Position numbers and translations under genes: made by a program
Assembly: GCF_042654605.1 (NCBI RefSeq)
Contig: NZ_JBHSGT010000063.1
Span: 71,078-135,077, forward strand
Length of the DNA stretch: 64,000 nucleotides
Source: Enterococcus_I eurekensis
GTDB lineage: Bacteria > Bacillota > Bacilli > Lactobacillales > Enterococcaceae
Reading direction: 5' to 3'
Shown: positions 9,172-18,317 of the stretch, piece after piece
Layout: every line of letters starts with the position of its first letter
Position numbering within the stretch: the first letter of the stretch is position 1
Notes under the pieces: generated by a model
Told to the model about the DNA's origin: nothing
What the model saw: only the letters and a program-made list of their open reading frames with translations
The model's database searches: none

Positions 9172-9276
9172 GAATCTACTGGAAGCCCTGCTTTGCATAT
9201 ACACACCTTAACTAACAGTGTCGACAACAAATTCCCTCCAGACCACTTTCCAGTTGAAGCACTGATCGAAATTTAA
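9172..9276 (+). pseudogene. C-terminal remnant resembling an endonuclease/exonuclease/phosphatase protein
   Basis: Directly after the mnmM stop, one frame reads about 34 residues without a start and ends PPDHFPVEALIEI, then TAA. The SDHFPV-type ending is characteristic of the endonuclease/exonuclease/phosphatase superfamily. Nothing else of the gene remains. It is short, so chance similarity is possible. Confidence 0.4.
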
Positions 9277-9297
9277 TTTTACTAACGCATAAGAATA

Positions 9298-9337
9298 GCC
9301 CCTTTTCTGACTTCACACAATCAGAAAAGGGGCGATT
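9298..9337. terminator. Bidirectional terminator between mnmM and the convergent small gene
   Basis: GCCCCTTTTCTGA (9298-9310) pairs perfectly with 9321-9333. It serves the mnmL-mnmM operon and the minus-strand gene at 9341-9631. Confidence 0.8.
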
Positions 9338-9340
9338 TAT

Positions 9341-9631
9341 TCATTCTATTTTTATCTTTGCTACGCGCCACCAAAGTATAACATTGATTAGGATGGTTCC
9401 TAAGATAGCGAGTCCTAAAAATAATTGTAGGGTTGGAACGATATCCATCATCGCATTCCAATCTGCTTTTCGAATTAGAACTTCAAGATAACGGTATTGT
9501 AGCCAGATACCCAATGCACAAGAAATCGCACTAAAAAAAGAATAATAGTGATATTTTTTCGGATGAAACATGGCAATTATTGGTAATCCACCTGCTAACA
9601 TCAAACTCAAAAAGCTCAAATTTATAATCAA
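9341..9631 (-). CDS. Small hypothetical membrane protein
   Basis: 96 residues with three predicted membrane segments (about residues 1-20, 30-48 and 66-90) and a basic C-terminus (WWRVAKIKIE). The first codon is TTG at 9631, supported by GGAGG 7 nt upstream; an ATG four bases upstream is out of frame. No family is recognised. It stands alone, between convergent terminators of mnmM and copA. Confidence 0.65.
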   Translation of the reverse strand: MIINLSFLSLMLAGGLPIIAMFHPKKYHYYSFFSAISCALGIWLQYRYLEVLIRKADWNAMMDIVPTLQLFLGLAILGTILINVILWWRVAKIKIE

Positions 9632-9728
9632 ATCATGACCTCCATCCCTTTAAATCTTAGTATACTAAAATCGACAGAAATTTAATTACAACTATTTTTT
9701 TAATTAATCGAATCTTAAATAATAAAAA

Positions 9729-9760
9729 AAGAATCGTTCATCTGACTCGAACGATTCTTT
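9729..9760 (-). terminator. Terminator of the copZ-copA operon
   Basis: AAGAATCGTTC and its exact complement (9729-9739 with 9749-9759) flank a 9-nt loop. On the minus strand a T-run follows. Confidence 0.8.
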
Positions 9761-9766
9761 TCATAA

Positions 9767-12226
9767 TTAAATTTGTTTTGGTTTAAAGCGTTTCAAGCGT
9801 AACGCGTTTAACACCACGGAGATGGAACTAAAGCTCATTGCCGCTCCTGCTAACATTGGATTTAATAAGGGGCCACCGAATGCATATAAGATACCCATCG
9901 CAACTGGAATTCCTAATACGTTATACGCAAAGGCCCAGAAGAGATTTTCTCGGATGTTTTTAATCGTTGCGCGACTTAATTCGATGGCAGTTGGCACATC
10001 ATTTAAATCCCCACGCATCAAGACAACATCCGCCGATTCAATCGCGACGTCGGTTCCTGTTCCAATCGCAATCCCGACATCGGCTTGTGCTAATGCGGGA
10101 GCGTCGTTAATGCCATCACCCACCATTGCGACTTTCTTTCCTTCTTGTTGAAGTTTTTTGACTTCTTTCGCTTTGTCTTCTGGTAAGACTTCACTGAAGA
10201 CACGATCGATGCCGACTTGTTTGGCAATCGCTTGTGCGGTTTGATGGTTGTCACCGGTAATCATTGCGACTTCTAACCCCATCTTGTGAAGACGAGCAAT
10301 CGCTGCTTGGCTACTTGCTTTGACCGTATCAGCCACTGCGACAATGCCGACTAATTGATTTTCTAAAGCTAAATACATCGGTGTTTTCCCTTCGGATGCT
10401 AAATGCTGTGCATCCGTTACTTCCGTGGTTACTGGAATATTATTTTCTACCATTAATTTTTGATTCCCAAATAAAACTTTTTGACCCTCGATAACGACTT
10501 CGATTCCATGTCCTGGAATGGCGTTGAAAGCGTTACTTTCAGGTAACACAAGGTTCTTTTCTTTAGCTCTTTCAATAATCGCTTGTGCCAATGGATGTTC
10601 TGATCCAACTTCTGCTGCAGCAGCTAATGTTAAGAGTCCTTCTTCTGTCATTCCTTGATAAGTCAATAGATCGGTTACCACGGGTTTACCTTCTGTAATC
10701 GTTCCGGTTTTATCAAAGACAATCGTTTGGACTTTATGTGTGGTTTCTAGCGCATCGCCACTTTTAATTAAGACGCCATTTTCCGCGCCTTTACCCGTTC
10801 CAACCATAATCGCTGTTGGTGTCGCCAATCCAAGGGCACACGGACAAGCAATCACTAACACGGAAATCGTGATTGTTAAGGCAAAAACCCACGACTCTTG
10901 ACCTAAGAAGAACCAAGCCACACCAGCTAAAATGGCTAAAGCAATCACGATAGGGACAAAAATCCCTGAAACTTTATCCGCCAATTGAGCAATTGGTGCT
11001 TTTGAGCCTTGCGCTTCTTCGACTAATTGAATAATTTGTGATAAGGTCGTGTCTTCGCCAACTTTTGTCGCTTCAAATTTAAACGAACCCGTTTTATTGA
11101 TACTTGCACCAACGACATTGTCACCAATTTTCTTTTCAACGGGTAAACTTTCGCCCGTTAACATCGACTCATCAATCGCTGAACTTCCTTCAACAATCGT
11201 ACCATCTACTGGAATCTTTTCACCTGGACGAACGACTAAAATATCACCTGTTTGGACTTCTTCAATCGCAATCTCAACTTCCATACCGTCACGGACAACA
11301 TTAGCCGTTTTAGGTGCCAATCCCATTAATTTCTTAATCGCTTCTGACGTTTTTCCTTTTGAAACAGACTCAAAATATTTCCCTAAAGTAATTAGCGTTA
11401 AAATAACTGCCGCTGACTCATAATATAAATTCATCGCCGCATGTGCATCGCCTTGATAAACTAAAACAGTACTATAAATACTATATAAAAAAGCGGCACT
11501 GGTACCTAATGCGACAAGTGAATCCATATTCGGATGCCCTTTAAATAACGTACGGAAGCCAACGATGAAAAAACTACGCCCGAAATAGATGATAGGAATC
11601 GTTAATAATAATTGTAGCGTCGCAAAAGTGACACTGTTTTCCATCGGACTCAAAAAGGCGGGTGTTGGTAAACCAATCATTTCTCCCATTGCTAAATATA
11701 ATAAAGGAACGGTAAATATCGCTGAACCAACAAAACGATGCCAAATATCTTTTAAATGTTTCGCCTTTTTATCTGCCTCTTCCGTCGCATTTTCTTGACT
11801 CGAAGTAAAAACCTTTGCGTCATAACCAGCATCTTTGACGGCACCGATAATGTCACGTGCTTGAATGTTACCTGGATTAAAGCGCACGACCATTTTTTCA
11901 GTCGCTAAATTGACTGCTGCCTCACTAACGCCCGCTAAATGTTTAGCTGTTTTTTCAACCGTTTGAGCACAAGAAGAACACGTCATTCCTTCGACTGCAA
12001 AGGTCAGCTCCTGCGTTGGTTGAATCACTTCATAACCCGCTTGATGAACAGCTTCACTAATATTTTGAACGTCTAATTCGTCTTCATTATACGAGACAGT
12101 TAATTTTTCTGTCGCAAAGTTGACCGAAGCATCCTTGACACCAGATAATTTTTGAACAGTTTTTTCAACCGTTTGGGCACAAGAGGAACATGTCATCCCT
12201 TCGACCGCAAAACTTTCTTTTTTCAT
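9767..12226 (-). CDS. copA: Copper-exporting P1B-type ATPase
   Basis: An 819-residue membrane pump. Two N-terminal HMA metal-binding domains each carry GMTCSSCAQ (about residues 9-17 and 81-89). The transmembrane metal site is ACPCALGLATPTA, the phosphorylated aspartate is in FDKTGTITEG, SEHPLAQAI is the HP motif, and the hinge is MVGDGINDAPALAQAD. The C-terminal membrane segments carry YNVLGIPVAMG and AAMSFSSISVVLNALRL, typical of Cu(I) pumps (CopA/CopB group 1B-1). It lies 21 nt downstream of copZ. The role is export of Cu(I) delivered by CopZ. Confidence 0.95.
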   Translation of the reverse strand: MKKESFAVEGMTCSSCAQTVEKTVQKLSGVKDASVNFATEKLTVSYNEDELDVQNISEAVHQAGYEVIQPTQELTFAVEGMTCSSCAQTVEKTAKHLAGVSEAAVNLATEKMVVRFNPGNIQARDIIGAVKDAGYDAKVFTSSQENATEEADKKAKHLKDIWHRFVGSAIFTVPLLYLAMGEMIGLPTPAFLSPMENSVTFATLQLLLTIPIIYFGRSFFIVGFRTLFKGHPNMDSLVALGTSAAFLYSIYSTVLVYQGDAHAAMNLYYESAAVILTLITLGKYFESVSKGKTSEAIKKLMGLAPKTANVVRDGMEVEIAIEEVQTGDILVVRPGEKIPVDGTIVEGSSAIDESMLTGESLPVEKKIGDNVVGASINKTGSFKFEATKVGEDTTLSQIIQLVEEAQGSKAPIAQLADKVSGIFVPIVIALAILAGVAWFFLGQESWVFALTITISVLVIACPCALGLATPTAIMVGTGKGAENGVLIKSGDALETTHKVQTIVFDKTGTITEGKPVVTDLLTYQGMTEEGLLTLAAAAEVGSEHPLAQAIIERAKEKNLVLPESNAFNAIPGHGIEVVIEGQKVLFGNQKLMVENNIPVTTEVTDAQHLASEGKTPMYLALENQLVGIVAVADTVKASSQAAIARLHKMGLEVAMITGDNHQTAQAIAKQVGIDRVFSEVLPEDKAKEVKKLQQEGKKVAMVGDGINDAPALAQADVGIAIGTGTDVAIESADVVLMRGDLNDVPTAIELSRATIKNIRENLFWAFAYNVLGIPVAMGILYAFGGPLLNPMLAGAAMSFSSISVVLNALRLKRFKPKQI

Positions 12227-12247
12227 TTTACAAATCCCCTCGTTTCT

Positions 12248-12451
12248 TTAAACCGCTGGATAACCGGCTGCTACTAAAGCTGCTTTTAGTGTTTGATCAT
12301 TCACTTTTGCTTCATCAAATTGAACATTAACTGCTTTGGTTGCCATGTCAATTACTAATTGATTAACACCTTCGACCTCACTTAGCGCTTTTCGAATATT
12401 ACTCGCACAGCCTTCACACTTCATATTTGGTACATTATATGTTTTTTCCAT
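12248..12451 (-). CDS. copZ: Copper chaperone CopZ
   Basis: 67 residues forming a single HMA domain. The Cu(I) site is MKCEGCAS (about residues 10-17). Length is typical of enterococcal CopZ (69 residues). In E. hirae, CopZ passes Cu(I) to the repressor CopY and the pump CopA. Here copZ is the first gene after the cop box, and no copY is in the cluster. Confidence 0.93.
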   Translation of the reverse strand: MEKTYNVPNMKCEGCASNIRKALSEVEGVNQLVIDMATKAVNVQFDEAKVNDQTLKAALVAAGYPAV

Positions 12452-12507
12452 GGTTGCCCACTCCTTATTTTTATTTCGTTTACGAACGTAATCGATGATT
12501 CATCTTT

Positions 12508-12537
12508 ACTATAAACACTTCGATTACATTTGTCAAT
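12508..12537 (-). promoter_or_regulatory. copZA promoter overlapped by a CopY-type operator
   Basis: On the minus strand, TTGACA (12536-12531), a 17-nt spacer and TATAGT (12513-12508) form a near-consensus promoter. The overlapping attgacaaatgtaatc (12537-12522) fits the cop box RNYKACANNTGTARNY at every defined position. A weaker palindrome with the same spacing, TTACGAACGTAA, lies at about 12480-12491. CopY-type repression with copper induction is inferred. Confidence 0.8.
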
Positions 12538-12568
12538 AGAGGAGACTCAAAAATCTCTTGAACAAATA

Positions 12569-12608
12569 AAAAGAAAGAAAACCCTTTTTCGATTTCCTTC
12601 CTTTTTTT
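12569..12608 (-). terminator. Terminator of the pglX-C/pglZ/brxL operon
   Basis: GGAAGGAAATCG pairs imperfectly with the GAAAACC...CTTTC side, and T-runs follow on the minus strand. About 60 bp around it resemble the terminator at 20021-20061. Confidence 0.65.
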
Positions 12609-12650
12609 GTACAAAAATAGCACTATTATTATCTTTTATGAGAGAAAAAA

Positions 12651-14684
12651 TCATTCTACTCCTAACGCTTTAAATACGGCATCTTCAGGTGTTTGATAAA
12701 AAATCAAATTAAATGTACCCATTAATTCAGGCGGCACAGTTCCTAAATCCGCTGCGCTTGTCATTGGTACTAGAACTTTCTTTGCTCCTGCATCTTTAGC
12801 TACTTGTAAAGAGTTTGCTAGATTTTCCACCTTAATCATCGAACCACCAATCGTGATATCTCCTAAGATAACTAAGCTTGGTAGCACGGGCTTATTTAAA
12901 AGCGATGAGCATAAAGCAATCATTGTTGGCAAATTCAAAACCGCTGTCATACCAATCCCATTTAAATCTTGTACATGTACGACAAAATCCTTCGTTGCTA
13001 GACTAATACTCTGGCTAATATTTTTGGCGTTTGCACGTAAATACTTATAAGCTGAATCCATTGCTTCTTTTGCTTCACGATCAGAACCAATCCCAGTTCT
13101 TTCAAAACGACCATTTCCGGAACTAATTTGAGTCTCTAGTTTATAGGTACCCAATTGTCCACCTTTTCCATAAGAAACAGAATAAAGATGCCCAGCTTTT
13201 CCCATCCCTTCAGGAATTAGTGTACCACCACCTTGTTCAGGTACTGAAACATATTCTTCTCTACCTTCTTCTAAATCAATATAAGAGAAATTCACATCAT
13301 AAAATTCCATTCCGCCTATTTTTTTAAGTTGCTCTTTCACACGTCGGCGCATCTCTAAAGCAAATCGTAATACTTTTTCAACATCATCTTTATTATAATT
13401 ACCATCCGGATAGATTAATTTCATCATACCTGAGACAGTTCTTCTAACAGCAATCGTATCTCTTTGATTTAACTGCATACCTAATTTAAAGAATGGATCA
13501 AAGGAATCTGAAAAACTTATTTTCCGCATCTCTCTCATAACTTCAGAAAAGTAATCAGTAATAAAACCATAGTCATCTGTAAAAAAATCTGGACGGTACT
13601 TGGGTATTTCCCATCCTGGTAAATAACAATGCATACGGTCTAAAAAGGCCGAGTCGGTTCCCATTACTTCTGGGAAAGGTTCAAATAAGTTTGAGGTTTT
13701 TAGAATAACATCCACACTTTGATTGATATTTCCAACAAATACCATTGATGCTGAGGCATTCTTTTCTTCTTTTCCTCTAGCAAAAGAGCCTGAAGCCATA
13801 TAATCTTTCATAATTTGAACGCCATCATTATCTTTAAATCGAATACCTGCGACCTCATCAAATGCGACACAATCCCACATTCCAACTAATCCCATGGTAC
13901 GCGTCGCCATATTATAAAATAAATTTGCTACGGTCGTTTGACCACCCGATACTAAAATAGAATTCGGTGAAATTTCCTTATAAACATGTGATTTCCCAGT
14001 TCCTCTAGGTCCTAGTTCACATAAATTATAGTTGTTTTCTATTAAAGGAATCAATCTTGCTAAATGAAGCCATTTAACCCTTTCAGAAAAATGAGTTGGT
14101 TCCATCCCTACAGAGCGTAAAACTAAATCAATCCATTCTTCTGTTGTAAATGCACTTCTCGCATCTTTAAAATCATCAATATCTAAGCCTGGCATCTGAA
14201 TGGGGTCTACTTTTCTTGCCACAAAAGGACTATTCATACGGTTATTTTCATCGTACCAGTATTCCATAGCAACAATACACCAAATACCGCCACCAAGCAG
14301 ACGATCGTATTTTTTAACATACTCATCACTTATTTGTACATCTCTAAGTCCCAAGTTAGAAAAAGAGGCTTCGTAACAATCTTTTGATGCATTTAATGTG
14401 ACCGATATCTTATCAATAACCGTGTAACCACCCAATTCACGAATCCGTGCTTTTATTTTTTCTGCTTCATCTGGACGGACATAGTTACGCGCTAAGATGT
14501 TTTTTACATTTTCGACCCCTTGACTCACTAATGTTTCATCAAGAGAAGAGGCATACATTCCTAACAAATATTCTAGTACATAGACTGGAACATTTGCACC
14601 TTCTTTTATTTTTTTTGTTAAGTCTTTACGGACAAACTTCCCCGCAAAATTTGATGAAAGCTTGTCTAAAATGACTTGTTCCAT
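12651..14684 (-). CDS. brxL: BREX AAA+ protein BrxL (Lon/MCM-like)
   Basis: 677 residues, the usual length of BrxL in type 1 BREX. An N-terminal DUF4357-like region leads to an AAA+ ATPase with Walker A GPRGTGKSHVYK (about residues 225-236) and Walker B-like MWDCVAFDEVAG. A Lon-protease-like fold follows (IHVQ-type VHVQDLNGIGMTAV, then ILGDITIGGSMIKVENLA). In my alignment to Lon, the catalytic Ser and Lys positions hold other residues, in keeping with BrxL being a DNA-bound MCM-like ring rather than a protease. It is required for phage restriction in type 1 BREX. It starts 12 nt after pglZ. Confidence 0.93.
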   Translation of the reverse strand: MEQVILDKLSSNFAGKFVRKDLTKKIKEGANVPVYVLEYLLGMYASSLDETLVSQGVENVKNILARNYVRPDEAEKIKARIRELGGYTVIDKISVTLNASKDCYEASFSNLGLRDVQISDEYVKKYDRLLGGGIWCIVAMEYWYDENNRMNSPFVARKVDPIQMPGLDIDDFKDARSAFTTEEWIDLVLRSVGMEPTHFSERVKWLHLARLIPLIENNYNLCELGPRGTGKSHVYKEISPNSILVSGGQTTVANLFYNMATRTMGLVGMWDCVAFDEVAGIRFKDNDGVQIMKDYMASGSFARGKEEKNASASMVFVGNINQSVDVILKTSNLFEPFPEVMGTDSAFLDRMHCYLPGWEIPKYRPDFFTDDYGFITDYFSEVMREMRKISFSDSFDPFFKLGMQLNQRDTIAVRRTVSGMMKLIYPDGNYNKDDVEKVLRFALEMRRRVKEQLKKIGGMEFYDVNFSYIDLEEGREEYVSVPEQGGGTLIPEGMGKAGHLYSVSYGKGGQLGTYKLETQISSGNGRFERTGIGSDREAKEAMDSAYKYLRANAKNISQSISLATKDFVVHVQDLNGIGMTAVLNLPTMIALCSSLLNKPVLPSLVILGDITIGGSMIKVENLANSLQVAKDAGAKKVLVPMTSAADLGTVPPELMGTFNLIFYQTPEDAVFKALGVE

Positions 14685-14696
14685 TCATTTTTCCTC

Positions 14697-17234
14697 CTAA
14701 AAACCAAAGTCAAAATCTCCTGCAAAAGGATTATCTACGACAAATTCCACTCGATCCATTTCTACATTTGTCTGTCCATCTTTCATTATTAAATAAACTT
14801 TTTCTTGCGATCCATATTTACGATTAATAAAATCAAAAGTAAAATTCATGAATCGTTCGCTTGCAAGTATTGAATCAGAATCCGCGTAATATGCTTGTTC
14901 ATTTGAAATTCGATTCCCATTCTCATCTTCGAAGTACAATTGATATTGTGCTTTTGTCACTGATTCATTTACTGCATCTGTTTGATAAAATTCTAAAGAA
15001 ATAGAAAGACCAATAACTTTTCTTTTCGTTGTCATTAATTGTACTTTCGTTTGTTCTTTTGTACTTGATCCTCTAGCGATTGAGACTTCTAGGACAGGTA
15101 CCAATAACTCTTGTGGTGAAGAGCCTCCATGGACATAATTTTGTCCTCCACCTTTTTTCTTAAAGATCCTTGCTGTCTCAGGATAGTGAATATAGCGAGG
15201 GTCGTCATTTCGAAGCACCTCTCCTAATCTCATACTCGTAATTCCGACTTCTTCATACAGATGATCACTAATCAGAAAACGACGCTCCACTCGATCCGAG
15301 TCATCAAAAGAGGGATTTTCGATTTTTTCATGTTCTTCTACTTTTGAGCGACGATAAATAAAACCATGGTCGCTTGTAATAATAAAACGATACACGTTAG
15401 CTCCATTTGAAATACGTGGCAGCAGTAAAGATAATTCATCAATCGTTTTTTGAACAGCATCAAACACTTGATGCTCCTGTCCATGATCACCTGTTTTATC
15501 AATTTGATCGTGGTAGAGATAAATCACTTCTAATCCGTTAAATAATTCCCTTAACTCTTTTGCATTCCCTTTTGAAATGACTTCATCATAGGTAATTGCG
15601 AGCGAATTTGGATTTTTATTTTTTAAAATTTTATCGCGATTTATTGTTCCTGTCGTACTACTTCCATCAATTTTCACTTCAAAACCATTTTCATAATTTA
15701 ATGTTTGATTTCTTGATTTTAACAAGGCAGCTTTCCCAAATTCTGTAACGGAAGGTAGAACGGTGAAATTGGTCTCCATTTTAGTTGAATACTTCTTATC
15801 CTTTTGAAGAACCATTTGTAATTCGCGAGCTGCTTCATATCGAAAAGCATCAGATATAATTACAACTGTTTTCACTTTATTCCTTGCATAATTATCATAA
15901 AAATCTAATAAGGATGGTCTTTCATTTAAGTAAAGTAAGTTATTCCAAACATAGGAAATTTCATCCAAGAAAATTTTGTATTGCTTTTCGACTAAGGTCT
16001 GTAAATCTAAGAAATTGTCTTGGTTTTCAATTTTATCAATATGCCAAATAAATTTCCGATAATACTGATCGATGGCAAAAGATTCCTCTTCATAATGTAA
16101 TAGTACATTCGATAACTGACGAATATTTAATTGTCCCAGTAAATTTAATAACATTTGTGCGTTTAAAACAACTTGATAGTGATGGTGGTACTTATTACCA
16201 AAATGACTTCTTTCCTTATGAGTAATCACATCTTCTATCGTCGAGCCATCAATTACCGTTGTCGAATCACCACTAAGCAACTGATTGATGTAGTATCGTA
16301 TAATTCTTTGATGAATGGGCTCAAATGTATCTGAGTTGACTAACTCTTCAATAGAAATCTTATTTAAAAGACGTTCCCCATTTATTAATTGATAAACTTC
16401 TTCACTTAGAATATCAGAGGCCTTTTGATAGCGAGAATCATTCATAAACAGATCCATGAATGATACAATCGCGTTTGTTTGCTCTATTACCTCATATTCT
16501 TTTAAGTTCACTGGAAGATTTTGATACCCTAGTTGACCGTAAAACGCATTACTGTAAAAACAGATAATCAACTTTTGAATTGTTGGTTGTTCCGATTGAA
16601 AGCCATAATACTTAAGGATAGCATTCCAAAATGCTTCTAACAAATCATATTTTTCAAGTTGTAAATACAAACGGTTTTCTCCAAAAGAGTATTCAACAAA
16701 TAGCGCTTGTATCACACTATATAGTTGAGGTGCATTCGATTTAGTTAAGACAGCCATTATATTGATTTCAAGTTCTTCTTTAGTCTGAATGACATCAGAC
16801 AGCATCTTTTCAAATGATACAATCCGAGATTTTGCAGAAAAGAACGTGTGATATTTAGTCATTACTTCATGAAGATCTGCTGGTATTTCAAGTTGGTTCA
16901 TAACCAATGAAATTCGATCTGCATTAAATAAACTAGAATATTTTAATAAACTTAGTAGATGGTTATTATTGTCTTCATCACTCATGCGTTGGAATGGTGC
17001 ATAAATTAAATAATTATTTTCTGTATCTTCTAGCTCAAAAAAACGCTTCGTCAAAAACTGTGTATGGGCATCGATTTTTTTTATTTGTGCGTTTTCTAAT
17101 TGAATAGCACCACTATCGATATCCTCTTCAAATTCCTTTTTTGAATCAAACCAAAAAATAAGCTTACGTTCGCCGTAAGACACAAACAACTCATTCAACC
17201 GGTTTTGAATTTGGTTTAAATTTAAATCAGACAT
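14697..17234 (-). CDS. pglZ: BREX alkaline-phosphatase-like protein PglZ (type A)
   Basis: 845 residues. The PglZ domain (alkaline phosphatase superfamily) begins near residue 455 with the metal-binding VVIISDAFRYEAARE, and the second metal site is IITSDHGFIYRR (about 615-627). The N-terminal half is alpha-helical and variable. PglZ is the signature protein of all BREX systems and is thought to regulate or activate the complex. It starts 17 nt downstream of the PglX C-terminal gene and is followed by brxL; all three share an operon. Confidence 0.95.
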   Translation of the reverse strand: MSDLNLNQIQNRLNELFVSYGERKLIFWFDSKKEFEEDIDSGAIQLENAQIKKIDAHTQFLTKRFFELEDTENNYLIYAPFQRMSDEDNNNHLLSLLKYSSLFNADRISLVMNQLEIPADLHEVMTKYHTFFSAKSRIVSFEKMLSDVIQTKEELEINIMAVLTKSNAPQLYSVIQALFVEYSFGENRLYLQLEKYDLLEAFWNAILKYYGFQSEQPTIQKLIICFYSNAFYGQLGYQNLPVNLKEYEVIEQTNAIVSFMDLFMNDSRYQKASDILSEEVYQLINGERLLNKISIEELVNSDTFEPIHQRIIRYYINQLLSGDSTTVIDGSTIEDVITHKERSHFGNKYHHHYQVVLNAQMLLNLLGQLNIRQLSNVLLHYEEESFAIDQYYRKFIWHIDKIENQDNFLDLQTLVEKQYKIFLDEISYVWNNLLYLNERPSLLDFYDNYARNKVKTVVIISDAFRYEAARELQMVLQKDKKYSTKMETNFTVLPSVTEFGKAALLKSRNQTLNYENGFEVKIDGSSTTGTINRDKILKNKNPNSLAITYDEVISKGNAKELRELFNGLEVIYLYHDQIDKTGDHGQEHQVFDAVQKTIDELSLLLPRISNGANVYRFIITSDHGFIYRRSKVEEHEKIENPSFDDSDRVERRFLISDHLYEEVGITSMRLGEVLRNDDPRYIHYPETARIFKKKGGGQNYVHGGSSPQELLVPVLEVSIARGSSTKEQTKVQLMTTKRKVIGLSISLEFYQTDAVNESVTKAQYQLYFEDENGNRISNEQAYYADSDSILASERFMNFTFDFINRKYGSQEKVYLIMKDGQTNVEMDRVEFVVDNPFAGDFDFGF

Positions 17235-17251
17235 ACATACATTCTCCTTGT

Positions 17252-18187
17252 TTACGGCTCTTTTACACCTTTAGATAAAATGATATATTTTGTTTTATCA
17301 TCCGGATCTCGCTGTAACTTATCATAATTTATAACGACCCCATCATCTAAATCTAGTTCGATTTTCTTCAAAGCAAGATGACCAATTTTTTCATCAAATT
17401 CTCTCAACTCACGAATTTGTTTATGAATTTTTTGGATTTCCTTTTCAAATTTAGCACTATCTTTTGGATTTGAAGTCACTGTTTTTTCAATTTCTCTTTG
17501 TTCAATCCGACCATTATACGCTTGATTAAGTTTTGAGATATACTCTGTTCTAAGAATTCCAAGTAAACTCGCATCATAACGATGTAAATACATTAATGCC
17601 TTAAACCCATTTTCTTTTCCTGAATCAAACTGCCAATAAATCGGTCTTTTTTTATAAATTTGTAAATGGTTGCTATAAAAATCTTTAACAAAATACCGAC
17701 GAATAATCTCACGACTGGTTCCCGTCCCTTTTAACGTGTCCGCAATATACTGTAAATTTACTTCTAGCGTTTCCTTTCCATAAACAACTGAAACAAACTC
17801 AACAAATTTTTCAACAATATCAAGCGAAGAGTCATCAAAAAATTGCGTTTCAGTTATCAATAAAAGATTATTCTCTACAGGTTTGAACGTTGTATATTTC
17901 GAAGCATCAAACTCGCCACCTGCATAAACCAGGCCTTCAACATCTAGTGAATAGCGTCCAAACATACAACCTACCGCATAACTGATTAGAGATTTAATAT
18001 CCTTTTCACGATCGGCTAGAGATACCGATACTTCAGAATCCTTTACATGATAATCAAGTTCATCTTGCAATCCATATAAATCAATAAAAATTTTATTCAG
18101 TTCTTCTTCATTTGCTTTTAGTTGATCAAAACGCGCTTGTGCTTCCGCTTCCCACGCCTTGAATTTATCTTCAATTAAAGTTGCCAA
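17252..18187 (-). CDS. Constant C-terminal part of PglX encoded as a separate gene
   Basis: This is not a stand-alone family but the C-terminal third of a type 1 BREX PglX: TLIEDKFKAWEAEAQARFD, NKIFIDLYGLQDELDYHV, SLISYAVGCMFGRYSLDVEG and KKIELDLDDGVVINYDKL are all hallmarks of its end. The frame extends to an ATG at 18247. However, GGAGGG lies 6 nt before a TTG at 18187, giving 311 residues that begin exactly where PglX similarity begins; I choose that start. Added to the 909-residue pglX product it gives the usual ~1,200 residues. It heads the pglZ-brxL operon. Working as a second PglX chain is inference. Confidence 0.85.
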   Translation of the reverse strand: MATLIEDKFKAWEAEAQARFDQLKANEEELNKIFIDLYGLQDELDYHVKDSEVSVSLADREKDIKSLISYAVGCMFGRYSLDVEGLVYAGGEFDASKYTTFKPVENNLLLITETQFFDDSSLDIVEKFVEFVSVVYGKETLEVNLQYIADTLKGTGTSREIIRRYFVKDFYSNHLQIYKKRPIYWQFDSGKENGFKALMYLHRYDASLLGILRTEYISKLNQAYNGRIEQREIEKTVTSNPKDSAKFEKEIQKIHKQIRELREFDEKIGHLALKKIELDLDDGVVINYDKLQRDPDDKTKYIILSKGVKEP

Positions 18188-18219
18188 ATTATTCCCTCCA
18201 ATTAAATATTCTCCCTTTA

Positions 18220-18247
18220 AGTATACCACGCATTGCGTGTGAGTCAT
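18220..18247 (-). promoter_or_regulatory. Extended -10 promoter for pglX-C/pglZ/brxL, with a 13-bp palindrome
   Basis: On the minus strand, TGGTATACT forms an extended -10 (TATACT 18225-18220), with ATGACT 16 nt upstream as a weak -35. Between them lies the palindrome CACGCAATGCGTG (18228-18240), a possible operator or recombinase site. This promoter would let the downstream half be expressed in either orientation of the invertible segment. Confidence 0.55.
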
Positions 18248-18317
18248 TCTATTAAATTTTCAATTTATTTTTTGATAAACTCGATAGGAACAACTAAAAA
18301 TGGGAAGGAATGAGATT

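Noticed and set aside
17252..18247. Independent hypothetical BREX accessory protein of 331 residues
   Set aside because: Its sequence is the normal C-terminal part of PglX, and the extra N-terminal residues precede the better TTG start.
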